Shown: positions 46,927-58,168, numbered from the stretch's first letter. The stretch is DNA of 64,000 nt from Arthonia radiata (GCA_002989075.1 PSQN01000017.1:1302001-1366000); one strand, 5' to 3'. Notes: generated by a model from the letters alone, not told the origin. Numbers and translations are program-made.

Positions 46927-49564
46927 TCACAAAAAGTCATCGACCCCTTCCATGTCGAATTGCCCGACCTGCCGTTCGTCCATCTCGTCCCGCATCGCCT
47001 CTTCCTCTGCCATCAGCGCCTGGTACGCCATAATCTCCTCTTGCGTAAGTGTAACCGCAGTACCTGTAACATCCACGTTAGCAAACGCACACAATCAACC
47101 TCGTCCAACACAAGAACGCCATAAGCACTCACCAGCCCCCGAACTAATCCTTCGTCCCCCTGCCACATCCGTCGCACCCCCCACATGCTCCAACACCTTA
47201 TCCTCCTCCAACTGATCCCCCAAACTCTTCGCCCGACTCATCCTCCTCACCGCCTCCGCCGTCGCCGCCGTCGCCGCCGCGCCCGCCCCCCCAGCCGCCG
47301 GCGCCGTCTGCGTAATCCCCGTCAACCCCCAAACCTGACTCCCCAGATTCTTCACCACCGTCGTGAACACCGTCACGCTGATCGCCGGACTCATCAACTT
47401 ATTTATACACAAACCCAGAAACAGCCTGGCGCCCCGTTTCCGCAGTTCCGGATACAAGAACACCGCGGAAAAGAAAAACCACATCGTGGGGATCTGCGAG
47501 ACCACGATGAGCGGGATCAGCTTCATGACCTCGAACTGCTTCGCCAGGCCGTAGAGGAAGAGGACTGTGTTCGCGATGCGGTAGTATACCATTGTGAGCC
47601 GGATCACGTCGATGAAGCACATTATCCTCGTTATGAGCGCCTGGCGTTTTCCGAAGACGTAAAACCAGTCGTTGTAGTAGGCGTTGCTGCCCCATCGCCT
47701 CCGCTGGGACAAGTAGTGTGTGAGGCTCTGCGGTGCGGCGGTCTCGGAGACGGCGGCGGGCACGAAGAGCGTGCGCAGGTGCGAGCCTTGGTTGAGGAGT
47801 TGGAAGGTGAGACGGCGGTCGGTGCCGAGGTATTGTACTTGGTGGAAGATCACCGGGTAGGTGAGGATCGGGGCCGCGTACATCCGGATGGCGTTGGCGC
47901 ATTCGGGGCGCACGGCGATCATGGTGATACAGCCCGGGAGGCAGGTTACCTTGCCCCAGAGGCCTTCGGCTTGGCGGCGGACGAATTGGCCGAAGGCGTA
48001 CTGGTGGATGTTAGTTTGTGGTCGTGGTTGGATGGTGGTTGCTTGGGTCGCGAGTGTTTCGTGCTCAGGATTGAAGAGAAATATGCGGGTGAGGAAAACG
48101 TCGAGGAGAGAAGGAACACGAAGTTGTAGTGAAAAGAAACAGGAAGAGCAAGAGACGAGGAGAGAAGAGATACGAAAGACTCACCTGAAACATCTGATAC
48201 ACCGTCCAAAGCGTCCACTCCATCCCCGGCTCCAGCTCCACAAACAAAATCCCACACGCCGCAATCGCATCCTTATCCCTCGCCACCGCATTCGCCAGAC
48301 TCGCCACCGCGCCCGTAAAAATCGTGCTATCCGCATCCGTGCAGAAGATCATATCAAACTGGCCAAACCCCTCCACCTGCGTCAGCACCGGCAGGATCTC
48401 CTCCCAGATCTGCGCCCGCAACAACTGCGAATAATGCGGCATGTTGTCGCGCGGCCAGTTGAAGAGGTCATGACACAGAATTAAAGAATCTTTCTTCCCC
48501 GCGTTCTGGATTTTCTCGATCACGATGACGGGCACGTCCTCCATGAAACCGACGTCGATGGAGAGCTCGCCGGCCTTCTGCTTCGAGGTCGTGTAGTCGC
48601 ACCGAAAAGAGCGCACGACGATGGTCATGTGTTCGCGGATGTCGCGGTGGCGCCCGTCGAGGATGACGCACATGACCTGTTTGTGGGGCTCGACGTCGTT
48701 GTCGCGGAGGCTGAAGATAGTCTTGACGATTTGCTCTTCGCTTTCGCTGTACGCTGGGATGAGTGTCAAGATCCATTTCTGGGACACGGGCTTCAAGGGG
48801 AAGACGAGGCGGTATAACGCCCGTGCGAAGAGCGCCAAGGCAGAGTAGATGGACTGGACGCAGTCTTTGCTCTTCACGAAGATGATGAAGGCGAAGACCC
48901 AGGCGTGGTTTTTCGCGGTGAGGGCGGCGGTCAGGCAGCTGGCGTTGAGCAGGAAGACGATGGCGAAGAAGAGGACGCGCTGGTGGAAGATCTCGTCGGG
49001 CTTGAGTTTGCGGGCGGGGTCGTAGGTCGTGCGGATGCGCGGCCACCAGGAAGTCGTTTCGCGACCGTCGATGCCGAGGGTGCTGGTGGAGCGGCCGGAC
49101 ATGCGGTGGCGGTTGTGGACGCGGTGAGAGGAGTGCGTGGAGGTTGGTGAGATGTCAGAGCTGTCGATAGAGGCGCGGGAGGATGATCGTGATCGCTGGA
49201 AGGAGGACGTGGAGGATGTTTCTGAGGAGGCGGACGAGGATGCCGACGGTGAAGGGTTGGCGTGGCGGAGACGGCTGGCTGCTGCTGTGAGAGAGCGGGC
49301 TGCGCGGATGTGCATGCTTGCGATGCTGTTGAATCGAGAGGCACGAACGGGCGCAGACGTGGCGTTCTGTGGTTCATCATCGCTGCTGAGGTAGGAGTCG
49401 GTGCTCGAAAAGATGTCGGGGCTTTGGGTGTCGATGTGGAGCGTGGGTCGGATGTGAGCATCTTGAGGGTATTGTATATCGTTGGACCCGGGGACAGACG
49501 GCTCGTCTGGCGGTGGAGGGGCCTCGAGATCAGGGGGCAATGTGAGGGAGGAGGGTCTGTTCAT
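46927..49564 (-). CDS. Chitin synthase (division 2, probably class VI)
   Basis: Integral membrane glycosyltransferase making cell-wall chitin from UDP-GlcNAc. Exons 49564-48185, 48000-47133 and 47063-46927; about 794 residues. The N-terminal 170 residues are disordered and Ser-rich. A hydrophobic segment (VLFFAIVFLLNASCLTAALTA) precedes the catalytic domain: LTLIPAYSESEEQI, MCVILDGR, MIFCTDADSTIF, then KVTCLPGCITM and the signature SQRRRWGSNAYYNDW. C-terminal membrane segments include VLFLYGLA and MWFFFSAVFLYP. The absence of a myosin head and the modest length suggest class VI, but that is inference. The last exon is short and acidic (EEIMAYQALMAEEEAMRDE, GVDDFL); it was found by splicing from a GTGAGT donor at 47132 and closes the protein well. 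The gene converges with the RdRP gene. Confidence 0.88.
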
Positions 49565-49924
49565 GACAAGTCATCATGACAGTCGCGGTGCCAACAACAA
49601 TCGTGCCTGACAACAACACCACTGAGATTTCACAGAACTAGAGAGCGTTGTCGTGAGCACTGAGACTGCTTTCCTTGTTCGAGCTGCTGTTAGCCATGAT
49701 AATATCGGCACTCAGGAAAGACCACAGCTGCACCCAGTAAGGCGATTGGAATGTCAATAGGCGCACACCAATGATAAACGCCTCAAAAGAAATTACTGGT
49801 CGAACAGCCGTGGTTGAGGAAGACAACGCGGCTGTTTTGACGTTTACAGAAGGGGACGGCGAACATTCCAACCCTTGCATTCCCCGTTCCCGCCGCTACG
49901 ACGCAGACAGACTACCTGATGATT

Positions 49925-52494
49925 TCAACAACTCATTGAGTACCTACCCATCGCGAACTTGGCTGCATCGTTATAGCTAAGTCCACCATAGTTGGACGAG
50001 GCCAAGCCAAACGTACCATCCCATAACATAGATCCACCTATTACACTCGCACAAGTTTGACTCCAGATCCACTTGATGGTCTGAGCGAAGGTGTATGCTT
50101 CTACAAAGCCGCTGCCAGTCCCACTGACTAAGGTGTTGTTGAAGCTGAGTGCGCCAATGTAAAGCTTTGGGTAGGGGTTGAGCGAGTCTTGCAAATTGCC
50201 GATGTAATTATACCAAGCCAGAAGAGAGTGCGCAAAGGTTTGAGATGACAATTGGCAATTCTTCGAGTTGTAAAAACGCGCCCAAACGAAGTCGCATTGC
50301 GGATAGAAGTCCCATGACATTGCTCCAGCAGCGGTCGTGTTGGCGCAAGAGGGTCCTGCGGAGATGTAGTACTGGCCACGTGTCGACGCAGTCGGAGATA
50401 CAGCAGCGAAGTAAGCGCGCAGTGTCTGTGCAAATGTGACGTAGTGGTCGCTGGAGCCAGCTTCATGGTCTATTACATTAATCAGCGAGCCATTTCGTAT
50501 CGTCTTGCTGTCGTGTGTTGACATACCAATATCGAAGCCATCCACGATAGTGGTGTTGAACGGCCTCCAGCTAGATCTTTCAGTGCCAGCGCCGAACGTG
50601 TTCCACATGGCTTGTGCAGCGCTGATAGCATCGTCCTCGCTGTTGAAGTTGATTGAGCCCGTGCTGCCGCCTACGCTGATGAATATCTTCTTGCCGAACT
50701 CTTGCTGACACCTGCGTACCTGCGCGGCAAAAGCTGGGCACGGAGCTGCATAGCCGTTTGCGAATTTACACTTGGAGCCGAAATCCACTGTGGGCGGGTT
50801 CGAGGGCCCATTGAAGCCTCTTACAAAGGTGAGTATGATAATATCTGGAGAGTCGTCCGCGCATATGTCCGTAAGATTAGCGTTATTGTTGCCATAGCTG
50901 TGGCCAAAGTATACAGCAAGGTTGTCCGTAGCTAAGGGGTTGAAGTTATCAGTTGTAGGGGAAGCTTCCGAGATTGTTAGTTTCCGCCCCGTACTGCCGC
51001 TGTGGAGGAGAGGTCATGCACACCGCTGAATCCGCTAGCGTTCGTTGAGCTTGTTGTTCCTGTGACTGCAGCGGACCTCTTCGATTGCTCTGTGACACCG
51101 CCGGCCCAGGGCGAGGTAGTCGTGACACCTCCTTGGGCCGTTATCACGGCTGTAGAAGTGACCACGTTCGTAGAATTGATCAGGGTCGTGAATGTGACGA
51201 AGTCAGTGGAAGTTACCAAGGTCGTGGATGTGAGAAGATCGGTGGACGTTTCCAGAGTCGTGGACGTGAGGAAATTAGTTGAAGTCTCAAACGTCGTGAA
51301 CGTCAAGAAATCGGTCGAGGTCTCCAAGGCCGTAGTTGTGTAGGTATTTAGCACGGTACTTGTCGCGAATACGACGCTAGTGGACGGAACGACGCTGGTC
51401 AATGTTACTACATTCGTGGAGGTGACTTGAACGCTGATCACGTCTGTCGTTGTGGTACCTTGGGTCGACTGGACAAGGGTCGTGCTCGTATAAGGTATGA
51501 TCGTTGTAGAGGTTACTACGGCAGTCGAGGTAACCAGGTTCGTAATCGTACTCGCGGTAGTCACTACGCTGCTGAGTGTTGCTATAATGATACTTGTCAC
51601 TACACTGGTCGTGCTTGTAACAAATGGGACTGCGGAGGTGACCAAACTTGATGATGTAATGATGCTAGTAGACGATATCGCGCTCGCAGCGCTAGAAGGT
51701 GGCTCGGAGCTGCTCGAGGACGGCCGGCTGGAGACGAGCACAGTATTGCTGGGGACTGTTGTGGAGGTAGGCGCGACTGAGCTGGACGATGAGACCGAGA
51801 CAATTGTGCTGCTCGTGCTGCTCGTGCTGGAAGGCAGCACCGAGCTACTTGAAGATAGTCGGCTTGAAGTGGACACGGAACTACTGACCGCTGCCGAAGT
51901 CGGTGGGGCTGGACTTGATGACGAGATCTCGCTTGTAGATGGCACCACGCCGCTCGCACTGGACGAGAGTGTCGAGCTGCTTGAAGATGGCCTGGTGGTG
52001 GTCGGGAAAGTGCTGCTGGAGGTCGTGATCTTCGAGAGGCTGGAGGACGATAAGGCCGCGGTGGAGCTGGAGGACGGTGAGGCCGCACTAGAGCTGGAGG
52101 ATGGTGAGGCCGCACTGGAGCTGGAGGACAACAAGGCCGCGGTGGAGCTGGATAATGGGATCACGCTCGTAGATGACACCACGCTAGTCGTGCTAGAAGG
52201 TGGTGCTGAACTACTCGAAGATAGTCGACTCGATATGGATGTAGCACTGCTGGAGAGGCTGGAACTCGGCGAGACTGTGCTGGGCGATGAGACAACATTA
52301 GTTGCACTGAAAGGCGGTGCAGAGCTACTCGAGGATAGCAGGCCGGAGGTAGGCACACTGTTGCTCGATATCGTCGAAGTCGGCAAGCTAGACCCCGATA
52401 CAGTCGTGGTGGTCACCGCAGTGGAGACTGAAGTTACCGTAATTGAGCCAACAGCTGTCGACGTGGAGCTCAAGGACGACGTGCTTGACCCCAT
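49925..52494 (-). CDS. Mucin-like Ser/Thr-rich protein with C-terminal GH18 chitinase domain
   Basis: Reading right to left, about 490 residues of Ser/Thr/Val sequence come first, probably heavily O-glycosylated, with TSTTxVTST-type and SSSSxAxPSSSS repeats. A 59-nt intron (51023-50965, ACTAAC branch, weak GTGTGC donor) joins it to a class III GH18 chitinase: TDNLAVYFGHSYGNNNANLT, IIILTFVRGFNGP, KKIFISVGGSTGSINF. A second intron (50526-50470) completes the catalytic DGFDIDHE (DGxDxDxE, Glu the acid). The fold continues with YYISAGPSCANT, CDFVWARFYNSKNC and GGSMLWDGTFG. No signal peptide is visible at the chosen Met; a short upstream exon could supply one (ATG near 52689, VAVMG core), which is speculative. 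If the intron is wrong, these are two separate genes. Ser/Thr regions usually follow, not precede, the GH18 domain. Confidence 0.68.
52045..52155 (-). repeat. 36-bp coding repeats in the Ser-rich region
   Basis: About three near-identical 36-bp units lie in tandem inside the mucin-like region, encoding alternating AA(S/L)PSSSS-type segments on the minus strand. They suggest length variation by repeat slippage. Confidence 0.65.
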
Positions 52495-52777
52495 CACAGC
52501 AACGCATAAACTTAGGTCAGTTACTCAGCCTCCTCGAATCTCAGCAAACCGATTTCGATAGAGTTCAGGAGATCGTTTAAGCTTCCAATGTAATGGCGCG
52601 CTGTGTTGGGTTCCACATGGGAGCAATATCATTCCTTGCGCACGTGTACATATCTCGGAATGCCGTCAAACCATCGTTGACCTGCAGCAGATCAGCATCT
52701 CCAAGTGTAGCCACCGACCGTTCCAGGCCATTCGCTCCATATTAAAACTCACCATCATGACTCCGTTCAGTGATATC

Positions 52778-53319
52778 TCACATCAAGGCACGACCGGCCT
52801 TGGTCAGCAAGCTCATGCTATAGCTGAGCATCGCTATATAGAGCATGCTCCTGACGATAGTGTATTTCTGCCTCGAAATTGCAATATAGGCCACATTGTA
52901 GGCAGCCCTCAGCGTCAACATGCTCACAATGAACGTGTTTAGCTCTTCATTGGGCAGCCTCGCTACTGTGCCAGCGAGCACCGCCGCAGCTACGAGGGGA
53001 AACGACTCGAAACCATTGAGTTGGGCGGATTCGGCGCGCTCGTATTGCGCGTAGGCTTCCGGACCGAGATGTTGTTGTAGTCTCTGTTTGAAATCTGCAG
53101 TGCGAGGGTTGCGGTTGTCTGGAGGTGGCCCATTAGCATTGGCTGCTCTGATGAGAACGAGCAAGCGGCAAGCAAGGACAACACACCCCAATTGGACAGC
53201 GGCCTGCCTTTTGACGCAATCCAGGCAGCGAAACCGTGAGGAATCAAGGCAAGGCCGTAGTAGAGTGGCAAGCCGACAACCGCGTAATTGTTGGCCGGAG
53301 ACAAGCCAACCATAGACAT
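52778..53319 (-). CDS. MAPEG-family membrane protein
   Basis: Small membrane protein of the MAPEG group, which includes glutathione transferases and leukotriene C4 synthase; fungal members are mostly uncharacterised. Exon 1 (53319-53187) encodes NNYAVVGLPLYYGLALIPHG, a first membrane segment. A short intron of 41 or 44 nt (donor 53186) leads to NANGPPPDNRNPRT and then the MAPEG core: YERAESAQLNGFESFPLVAA, AVLAGTVARL, TLRAAYNVAYIAI and SMLYIAMLSYSMSLL. The pattern RAxxAxxNxxExFPLxAAA is diagnostic. I chose MSMVGL as start because upstream Met choices add a basic stretch that does not resemble the family. It ends at TGA 52778. Confidence 0.78.
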
Positions 53320-53650
53320 CGTGTTGATTGAGTCGTGCTCTGGTCTTGATGTTGTGATGAGCTCGAGGATTTGCAGACGCTGCTGCAATCGTAAGAGTTG
53401 GATACGAGGACTCTTGTTGTCGAGAAAGCTGATGGCTTGACGGGGAGCTGGGTCGAACCATTGAGCCAATGGAGCTCAGACGCGTCAATGCGCGCCTCGC
53501 CGTTTTCGGACACTAGGCTAAAAGCGTGCAACATACTGGCCAGCCACTAGAGCAGTCCGGCAAAAGTGACAACATGAGCACTGTTGAACGAACACGAATT
53601 AAAGACAAGATGCTGTTGGTCATGCTGTTCGCGTGACGCGTATTGCATAG

Positions 53651-55300
53651 CTACACAAGCCAGCGGACATAGCAAGACTGGCCCAGCCTGGCCTTGGTGA
53701 TCATAGACCAGTCAATGTTGTGTTGCTTGATACACACAGCTATGCCGTCGAAAGCATATTGCAGGCCGCCTGACAGCCACTCGTGGTCCGATAACTTGCC
53801 CAACCATGATTCATCCTCCTTGAGAGCGACTTCGTCCACCAGCGGATCGTAGAAGGTGACGTGGGCACACCCAATGCTCTTGAGCGCAGCTGCAAACGCC
53901 ACGCCGGGCGAGAAGCTCAAGACAGATGAGCCTGGCTTGAAACCAAGACCCACAACCAAGATCCTTGGCCTAACCTCAGCAGTCATGCTTGTGACGCGCA
54001 CGCCGTTCCGTTTCGCCATTTCAAGCATGACCCGCCGATGGAAAGACTTTGCTGCCCTGCGCGGTCGCTGCTTCATCCTCTTTGTTGCGCTCTCCAGAAG
54101 CGGGTATGTTCCCCTCTTGCAGCTCGCAAATAGATAGTATGGGTTGACTGGTATGCAATGGCCGCCCACACCAAGGCCAGCAGAGAAAGGCATGAAGCCA
54201 TACGGTTTTGTCCGAGCGGCATCAACCACCTCTTTGAAGTCGATCTCGAGCGCTCGGCAGGCATCAGCTACCTCATTAGCATACGCTATATTTACCATTC
54301 GAAAGCAGTTTTCGTGCAGCTTCGTCATTTCGGCTACCTCGGGCGAGGATACCGGAATGACATGCTCGTAACAGCGCTGATACAAGGAAGCGATCGCGTT
54401 CGTAGCAATAGGGGTCAAGCCCGACACCAGTTTCGGAACTGCAGCTGGTCCAGGAGAGATCCGGCCGGGATCGACTCGTTCGGGCGACATCCCGGCGTGA
54501 ATGACATGGCTGTAAGGTCCAAGCAACGAGCGCGTCGTGCCGACCGAGACCGAGGATTCGAGGACAATGACAGATCCTGGACTGCAATGCTGTAGGACGG
54601 TCTGGACGGCAGAGCGTACATAGTCAAGGTCGACAGCAGGCTTTGGCGCAGTTCTCGGCACAGTCCCTTCATCTGAAGTGGCCCCATGCATACCTTCGTA
54701 GCGTAGCAATGTCGGTACAGCAATCAGAAAGTAGGAAGCGTTCCTAAGCTGTCTCGCATCCGCCGTAAATACTGTTTGCGCATATTTTCCGTCTTTCGGA
54801 GACTGGTACTGTTTCTGAAGCTGGTCAACGCGCGCTGAGGAGGCATCGTATCCAATAGCTCGTGGAAACGGTCTTGTGAACTCTTCAAGTAATGAAGCGC
54901 CGACGAAACCCACACCAACCACGGCCACACGCGTGGCTTCATTCAATGGGGCAGGCGCCGGAAGTTCCGGTATTGTCGGCGCCACAGTTGGTGGTACAGT
55001 GGTGGCGCTAGAGTCGGAGGTACCCAAGTCGAGCGTCCTGTTCGCGGCAAACGCATAGGCATTGTCATTCTTCTCCTTCTCTGGTTTCCTAGCATGTGAC
55101 GCGAGGCTATTGGCGTTAAAGGGCACCGACGCCGCGCCAGAAGCCCTTTGAAAACATGTACGCCACGCCCCATTCTTCGAACTCGAGCCGTCTTCCACGA
55201 TTGCATGTTCATATCCGCTATATGCAGACAGAAGACTAGCTGGAGTATATTGGGAGAAAAGCAATGGCTCTGGGACCGTCTCCGCTCGCACGAGAGACAT
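53651..55300 (-). CDS. UDP-glucose/GDP-mannose-type nucleotide-sugar dehydrogenase
   Basis: NAD-dependent dehydrogenase that oxidises the sugar C6 of a nucleotide sugar to a uronic acid in two steps through a thiohemiacetal. A single exon of 549 codons. The first 120 residues are an unconserved, disordered extension. The Rossmann start is RVAVVGVGFVGASL. IAVPTLLRYEG and VIVLESSVSVGTT follow, then HAGMSPERVDPG, AEMTKLHENCFRMVNIAYANE and the active-site GLGVGGHCIPVNPYYL with its Cys. The C-terminal domain has RILVVGLGFKPGSS. The layout resembles UDP-HexNAc dehydrogenases of the WecC/WbpA type as much as UDP-glucose dehydrogenase; the substrate is not certain. No glycosyltransferase partner is directly adjacent. 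Confidence 0.85.
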   Translation of the reverse strand: MSLVRAETVPEPLLFSQYTPASLLSAYSGYEHAIVEDGSSSKNGAWRTCFQRASGAASVPFNANSLASHARKPEKEKNDNAYAFAANRTLDLGTSDSSATTVPPTVAPTIPELPAPAPLNEATRVAVVGVGFVGASLLEEFTRPFPRAIGYDASSARVDQLQKQYQSPKDGKYAQTVFTADARQLRNASYFLIAVPTLLRYEGMHGATSDEGTVPRTAPKPAVDLDYVRSAVQTVLQHCSPGSVIVLESSVSVGTTRSLLGPYSHVIHAGMSPERVDPGRISPGPAAVPKLVSGLTPIATNAIASLYQRCYEHVIPVSSPEVAEMTKLHENCFRMVNIAYANEVADACRALEIDFKEVVDAARTKPYGFMPFSAGLGVGGHCIPVNPYYLFASCKRGTYPLLESATKRMKQRPRRAAKSFHRRVMLEMAKRNGVRVTSMTAEVRPRILVVGLGFKPGSSVLSFSPGVAFAAALKSIGCAHVTFYDPLVDEVALKEDESWLGKLSDHEWLSGGLQYAFDGIAVCIKQHNIDWSMITKARLGQSCYVRWLV

Positions 55301-56002
55301 GGGTCTCTTGGCCTTCAGACAGATCCGATGACGGGATCAGCAAGCGCTCCGAGGTATGCAGAGATGAGACACGCACTGTCCGATACGGACATGTTACCGC
55401 AATCGCGGAGCATGGTCCCTATAATGGCGCGGTTAAGGTTGCTATTCTTTCTTTGCTGCGGCTCTTTGACCTTGATTGACGTTTCCGTCATCAGCGGGGT
55501 CTACGTGCGAAACCCTAATGCAATAATATTTGCAGTCATCACTCTTTGTCTCGGTGTCACCTAGCCCAATGATACCAGGAGTACTGCTTTGTTTATCGCA
55601 CTGGATGTTCGCAAAAATGTCAAGTACGCAGGAAAGTTCCATTTTGCTGCGGACTCCGTGGACAAAGCCATGATCTGTTGCTCATCGCCTCCATTGCGCT
55701 CTTTAGCGTCAAGTAGTTGAGTACCCTATACTTGCTTTGCAACGCATCGTCACGCGTCGATTATCCGCTTGCTGCTGCAAGCTCATAGGAAGAGTCGGTT
55801 TGATGCCAGTGCGTCAGAGGAACAGCTGGTACATGATATCGCTGCAGTGATCTACTAGTTGGGTCGTCAGCACAACACCCCTATGTAGCATTCTCATCAG
55901 ATTGTCGATGGCTCGAAGCAGCTTCGTTCTTGGTACACCAGCGAAAGCGCGGCTAACGGCGTTGCAAAGGGCTGAAAAGCAAAATATATGAATACTCTGA
56001 AC
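55301..56002. other. Intergenic stretch, no gene seen
   Basis: About 700 bases between two minus-strand genes. Only short frames without motifs. It probably contains the dehydrogenase promoter and the 3' end of the PPR-like gene. Confidence 0.45.
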
Positions 56003-58168
56003 TTACCCGGGAAGTGGTCGTGCTTCAATTGAGGTGTCACCGGGACTCCCTCTGCCGATCTGCCTGTGATCAGCCGGCACACGCTTTGTGGTATGAGAAG
56101 CGGTTCCTGTTGGTTGTTCATCATCTCCCGACTGAAGTTGTCGTGAAGCAATTGGTATTGGATGCTCCTGCGCAAGACTCTCTGGCATTTCTGCTGACTC
56201 CGCTCGCACTTCTTTTCTTCTCTGCCAAGGGCCATGAGCGTTGAGTATACGACGTGCTTGGGTAAGTCTTCGTAAGTATGCACTGTGTTCGGCCTTTGAA
56301 GCCATTTGAGTACGCTCAATCTTTGCGGCTTCGTCAAAAAGGTCTATGATAGCCGGTCGACTGAAGCCAGATAGTCTCAACTGAGTGCCAAAGACAAGCC
56401 TGGCCCGGCGCTGGAACCTGATATTTTCGAGCTCCGCCTTCCGCCTGAGAATGCGTACGTGACGACGGAAGATCTCTGTGCGCTGAGAAAGAGGTTGCAT
56501 CTTTGGCAGTGCTTCACCTGTAAGCGCTTCAGGGTCCAGGCCAAAAATGCGAGCTTCATGAGATATTACGTCGTACTGATCCTGCTGTTCGCGCACCTTG
56601 CATAGCTCCAACATATGCGCAAAGGCAGATGCTCTATGACTGCCTTCCAGTACAATCCAGTCTGCGGACCAAGGCTTTACTAAATTCCAGAAACTCATAC
56701 CCAGTTGCCAATCTTTCACGAGAGTAGCCATTTGAATGAATGCGCTGAGAGCCTTGTGATGTACTTTGAAACCCGCTTCGATCGTATCGTAGAAAGTCTT
56801 GACCGCGTCCGGGATCTGCCCGAAATACAGTTGTCCGCGTATGACGGAGTGTGACAATATGCTGTCCATCTCGATCCCTTGGATGACCTTGTCTTTCCAT
56901 TTACGCAAGCGCTTTGCCGATTGGCGTGTTATGTGTATGTTTCTCGCTAGCGCAAGACCGCCATGATATCCATGTATCTTGCGTACGAAATAGTTGAAAC
57001 CCTTCGAATCATTTGCTGCTGTGTAGTGATTGACCATAGCATCAACACATATCTCGTCCAGCCGTAAATTGGACTCCATGATGGAAGTGCATACCGCGTC
57101 CGCCAGATTATACTCCTGGTGCTGTGAAAGAATGTTGAGAATCACCGTCATTGAAGCGACATCAGGCGGAGAGCGTGTTGCCAGCAGATTCTGTGATATA
57201 CTAGTCAGGAAGCTTGGTAACTCAAGTTTACCCTGTTTGTATTTCCCGGCGAGCTTTGACAAAGTCGTGTAAAGAGGTCGATTGTGAAAGGTCGGCGATC
57301 CTGCACGCTCGCCGGGTGTATACTGCGGAAGGCCGGGTCGATTGGTGGGGTCGGACTGGAATGTGTCTTGATGCTTGACACTTTCCAGCTTCCGCACAAC
57401 TTCTTCGAGCATAGGTTTGAGATAGAGGCAGCTGCCGTCAACAAGTGACTCCCGCTGTTCGATATTCGGAACAGCCATGGAAAACCGCAGCGCAAGCTTG
57501 GCCATGGCTAATTCTGCAATCGCCAATTTCTTAGGTGTCCACGTGCTTTCATTGCGCCGCACGTAGTCTGACGCATACATGGACTCTCGTCCTGGATCCC
57601 GACGTTGAAGACCGTGTGGTACTGGTATTGCAGAAGCTCCTACACTCCGTAGAGCTGCAGAAAGCCTTTGAGGTAATTGAGCGCTCTCATCAAAGGGTCG
57701 CAGTTGACCAGCCGCAATGTCCGCGAGTCCTGCAATCTTGTTGTCTTCATTGAGGTGGCGTCTCCTGCCCTCTTGAACCTGCTCCTCGGCTGTTGCGATT
57801 GCCGAGTCCCATTGCTCTCTTCGAGACTGCTTCACTTGGACGTCGGCGGCTGCGGCTGTGGCGAAAAGGGAGGAGTAGAAGAGTGTGGTGAGTTTGCGCC
57901 ATTGACCCAGCTTTGTGGTTGTCGTCGGTCGTCGAAGCATTGCAGCATGGTCAGGATGCGCCAGACATGTGTAGCACCGACAACGGCGGTAAAGATTTGA
58001 AGATTTTAGCCTCCCTCGAGACCAGAGAAGAGAGGCCCCCATACCATATAGACGTACACGAGCCTCCTGTGAGAAGAGTAGACCTCTGCAGTGGCACAAG
58101 ATCGGACGATTGATGCTCGAGTGTGGCCCGTGCGTAGATCGTGAGTGCGGCAGCTTGTACGCACTCAT
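56003..58168 (-). CDS. PPR-like mitochondrial protein
   Basis: A single exon of up to 721 codons. The N-terminal region has Cys/Arg-rich patches (LYRRCRCYTCLAHPDH) and a hydrophobic stretch near TLFYSSLFATAAAA, which could be part of a mitochondrial targeting region. The middle is helical and matches the spacing of fungal pentatricopeptide-like proteins: VASMTVILNILSQHQEYNLA, AVCTSIMESNLRLDEICVDA, SVIRGQLYFGQIPDAVKTFY and KALSAFIQMATLVKDW. A basic helical end (RRHVRILRRKAELENIRFQR) precedes a disordered tail. Such proteins usually bind organellar RNA. The start is uncertain; a Met about 42 residues in (MGASLLWSRGRL) is an alternative. I cannot name the orthologue. Confidence 0.65.
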   Translation of the reverse strand: MSAYKLPHSRSTHGPHSSINRPILCHCRGLLFSQEARVRLYGMGASLLWSRGRLKSSNLYRRCRCYTCLAHPDHAAMLRRPTTTTKLGQWRKLTTLFYSSLFATAAAADVQVKQSRREQWDSAIATAEEQVQEGRRRHLNEDNKIAGLADIAAGQLRPFDESAQLPQRLSAALRSVGASAIPVPHGLQRRDPGRESMYASDYVRRNESTWTPKKLAIAELAMAKLALRFSMAVPNIEQRESLVDGSCLYLKPMLEEVVRKLESVKHQDTFQSDPTNRPGLPQYTPGERAGSPTFHNRPLYTTLSKLAGKYKQGKLELPSFLTSISQNLLATRSPPDVASMTVILNILSQHQEYNLADAVCTSIMESNLRLDEICVDAMVNHYTAANDSKGFNYFVRKIHGYHGGLALARNIHITRQSAKRLRKWKDKVIQGIEMDSILSHSVIRGQLYFGQIPDAVKTFYDTIEAGFKVHHKALSAFIQMATLVKDWQLGMSFWNLVKPWSADWIVLEGSHRASAFAHMLELCKVREQQDQYDVISHEARIFGLDPEALTGEALPKMQPLSQRTEIFRRHVRILRRKAELENIRFQRRARLVFGTQLRLSGFSRPAIIDLFDEAAKIERTQMASKAEHSAYLRRLTQARRILNAHGPWQRRKEVRAESAEMPESLAQEHPIPIASRQLQSGDDEQPTGTASHTTKRVPADHRQIGRGSPGDTSIEARPLPG

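Noticed and set aside
47185-48129. 314-codon plus-strand frame
   Set aside because: Antisense of the chitin synthase exon 2 and the following intron; biased Arg/Pro/Glu composition and no motif.
51497-52561. 354-codon plus-strand frame rich in Glu, Leu and Val
   Set aside because: It is the antisense of the Ser/Thr-rich mucin-like region; the simple codon pattern of the repeats keeps the other strand open. The minus-strand reading joins a real chitinase domain.
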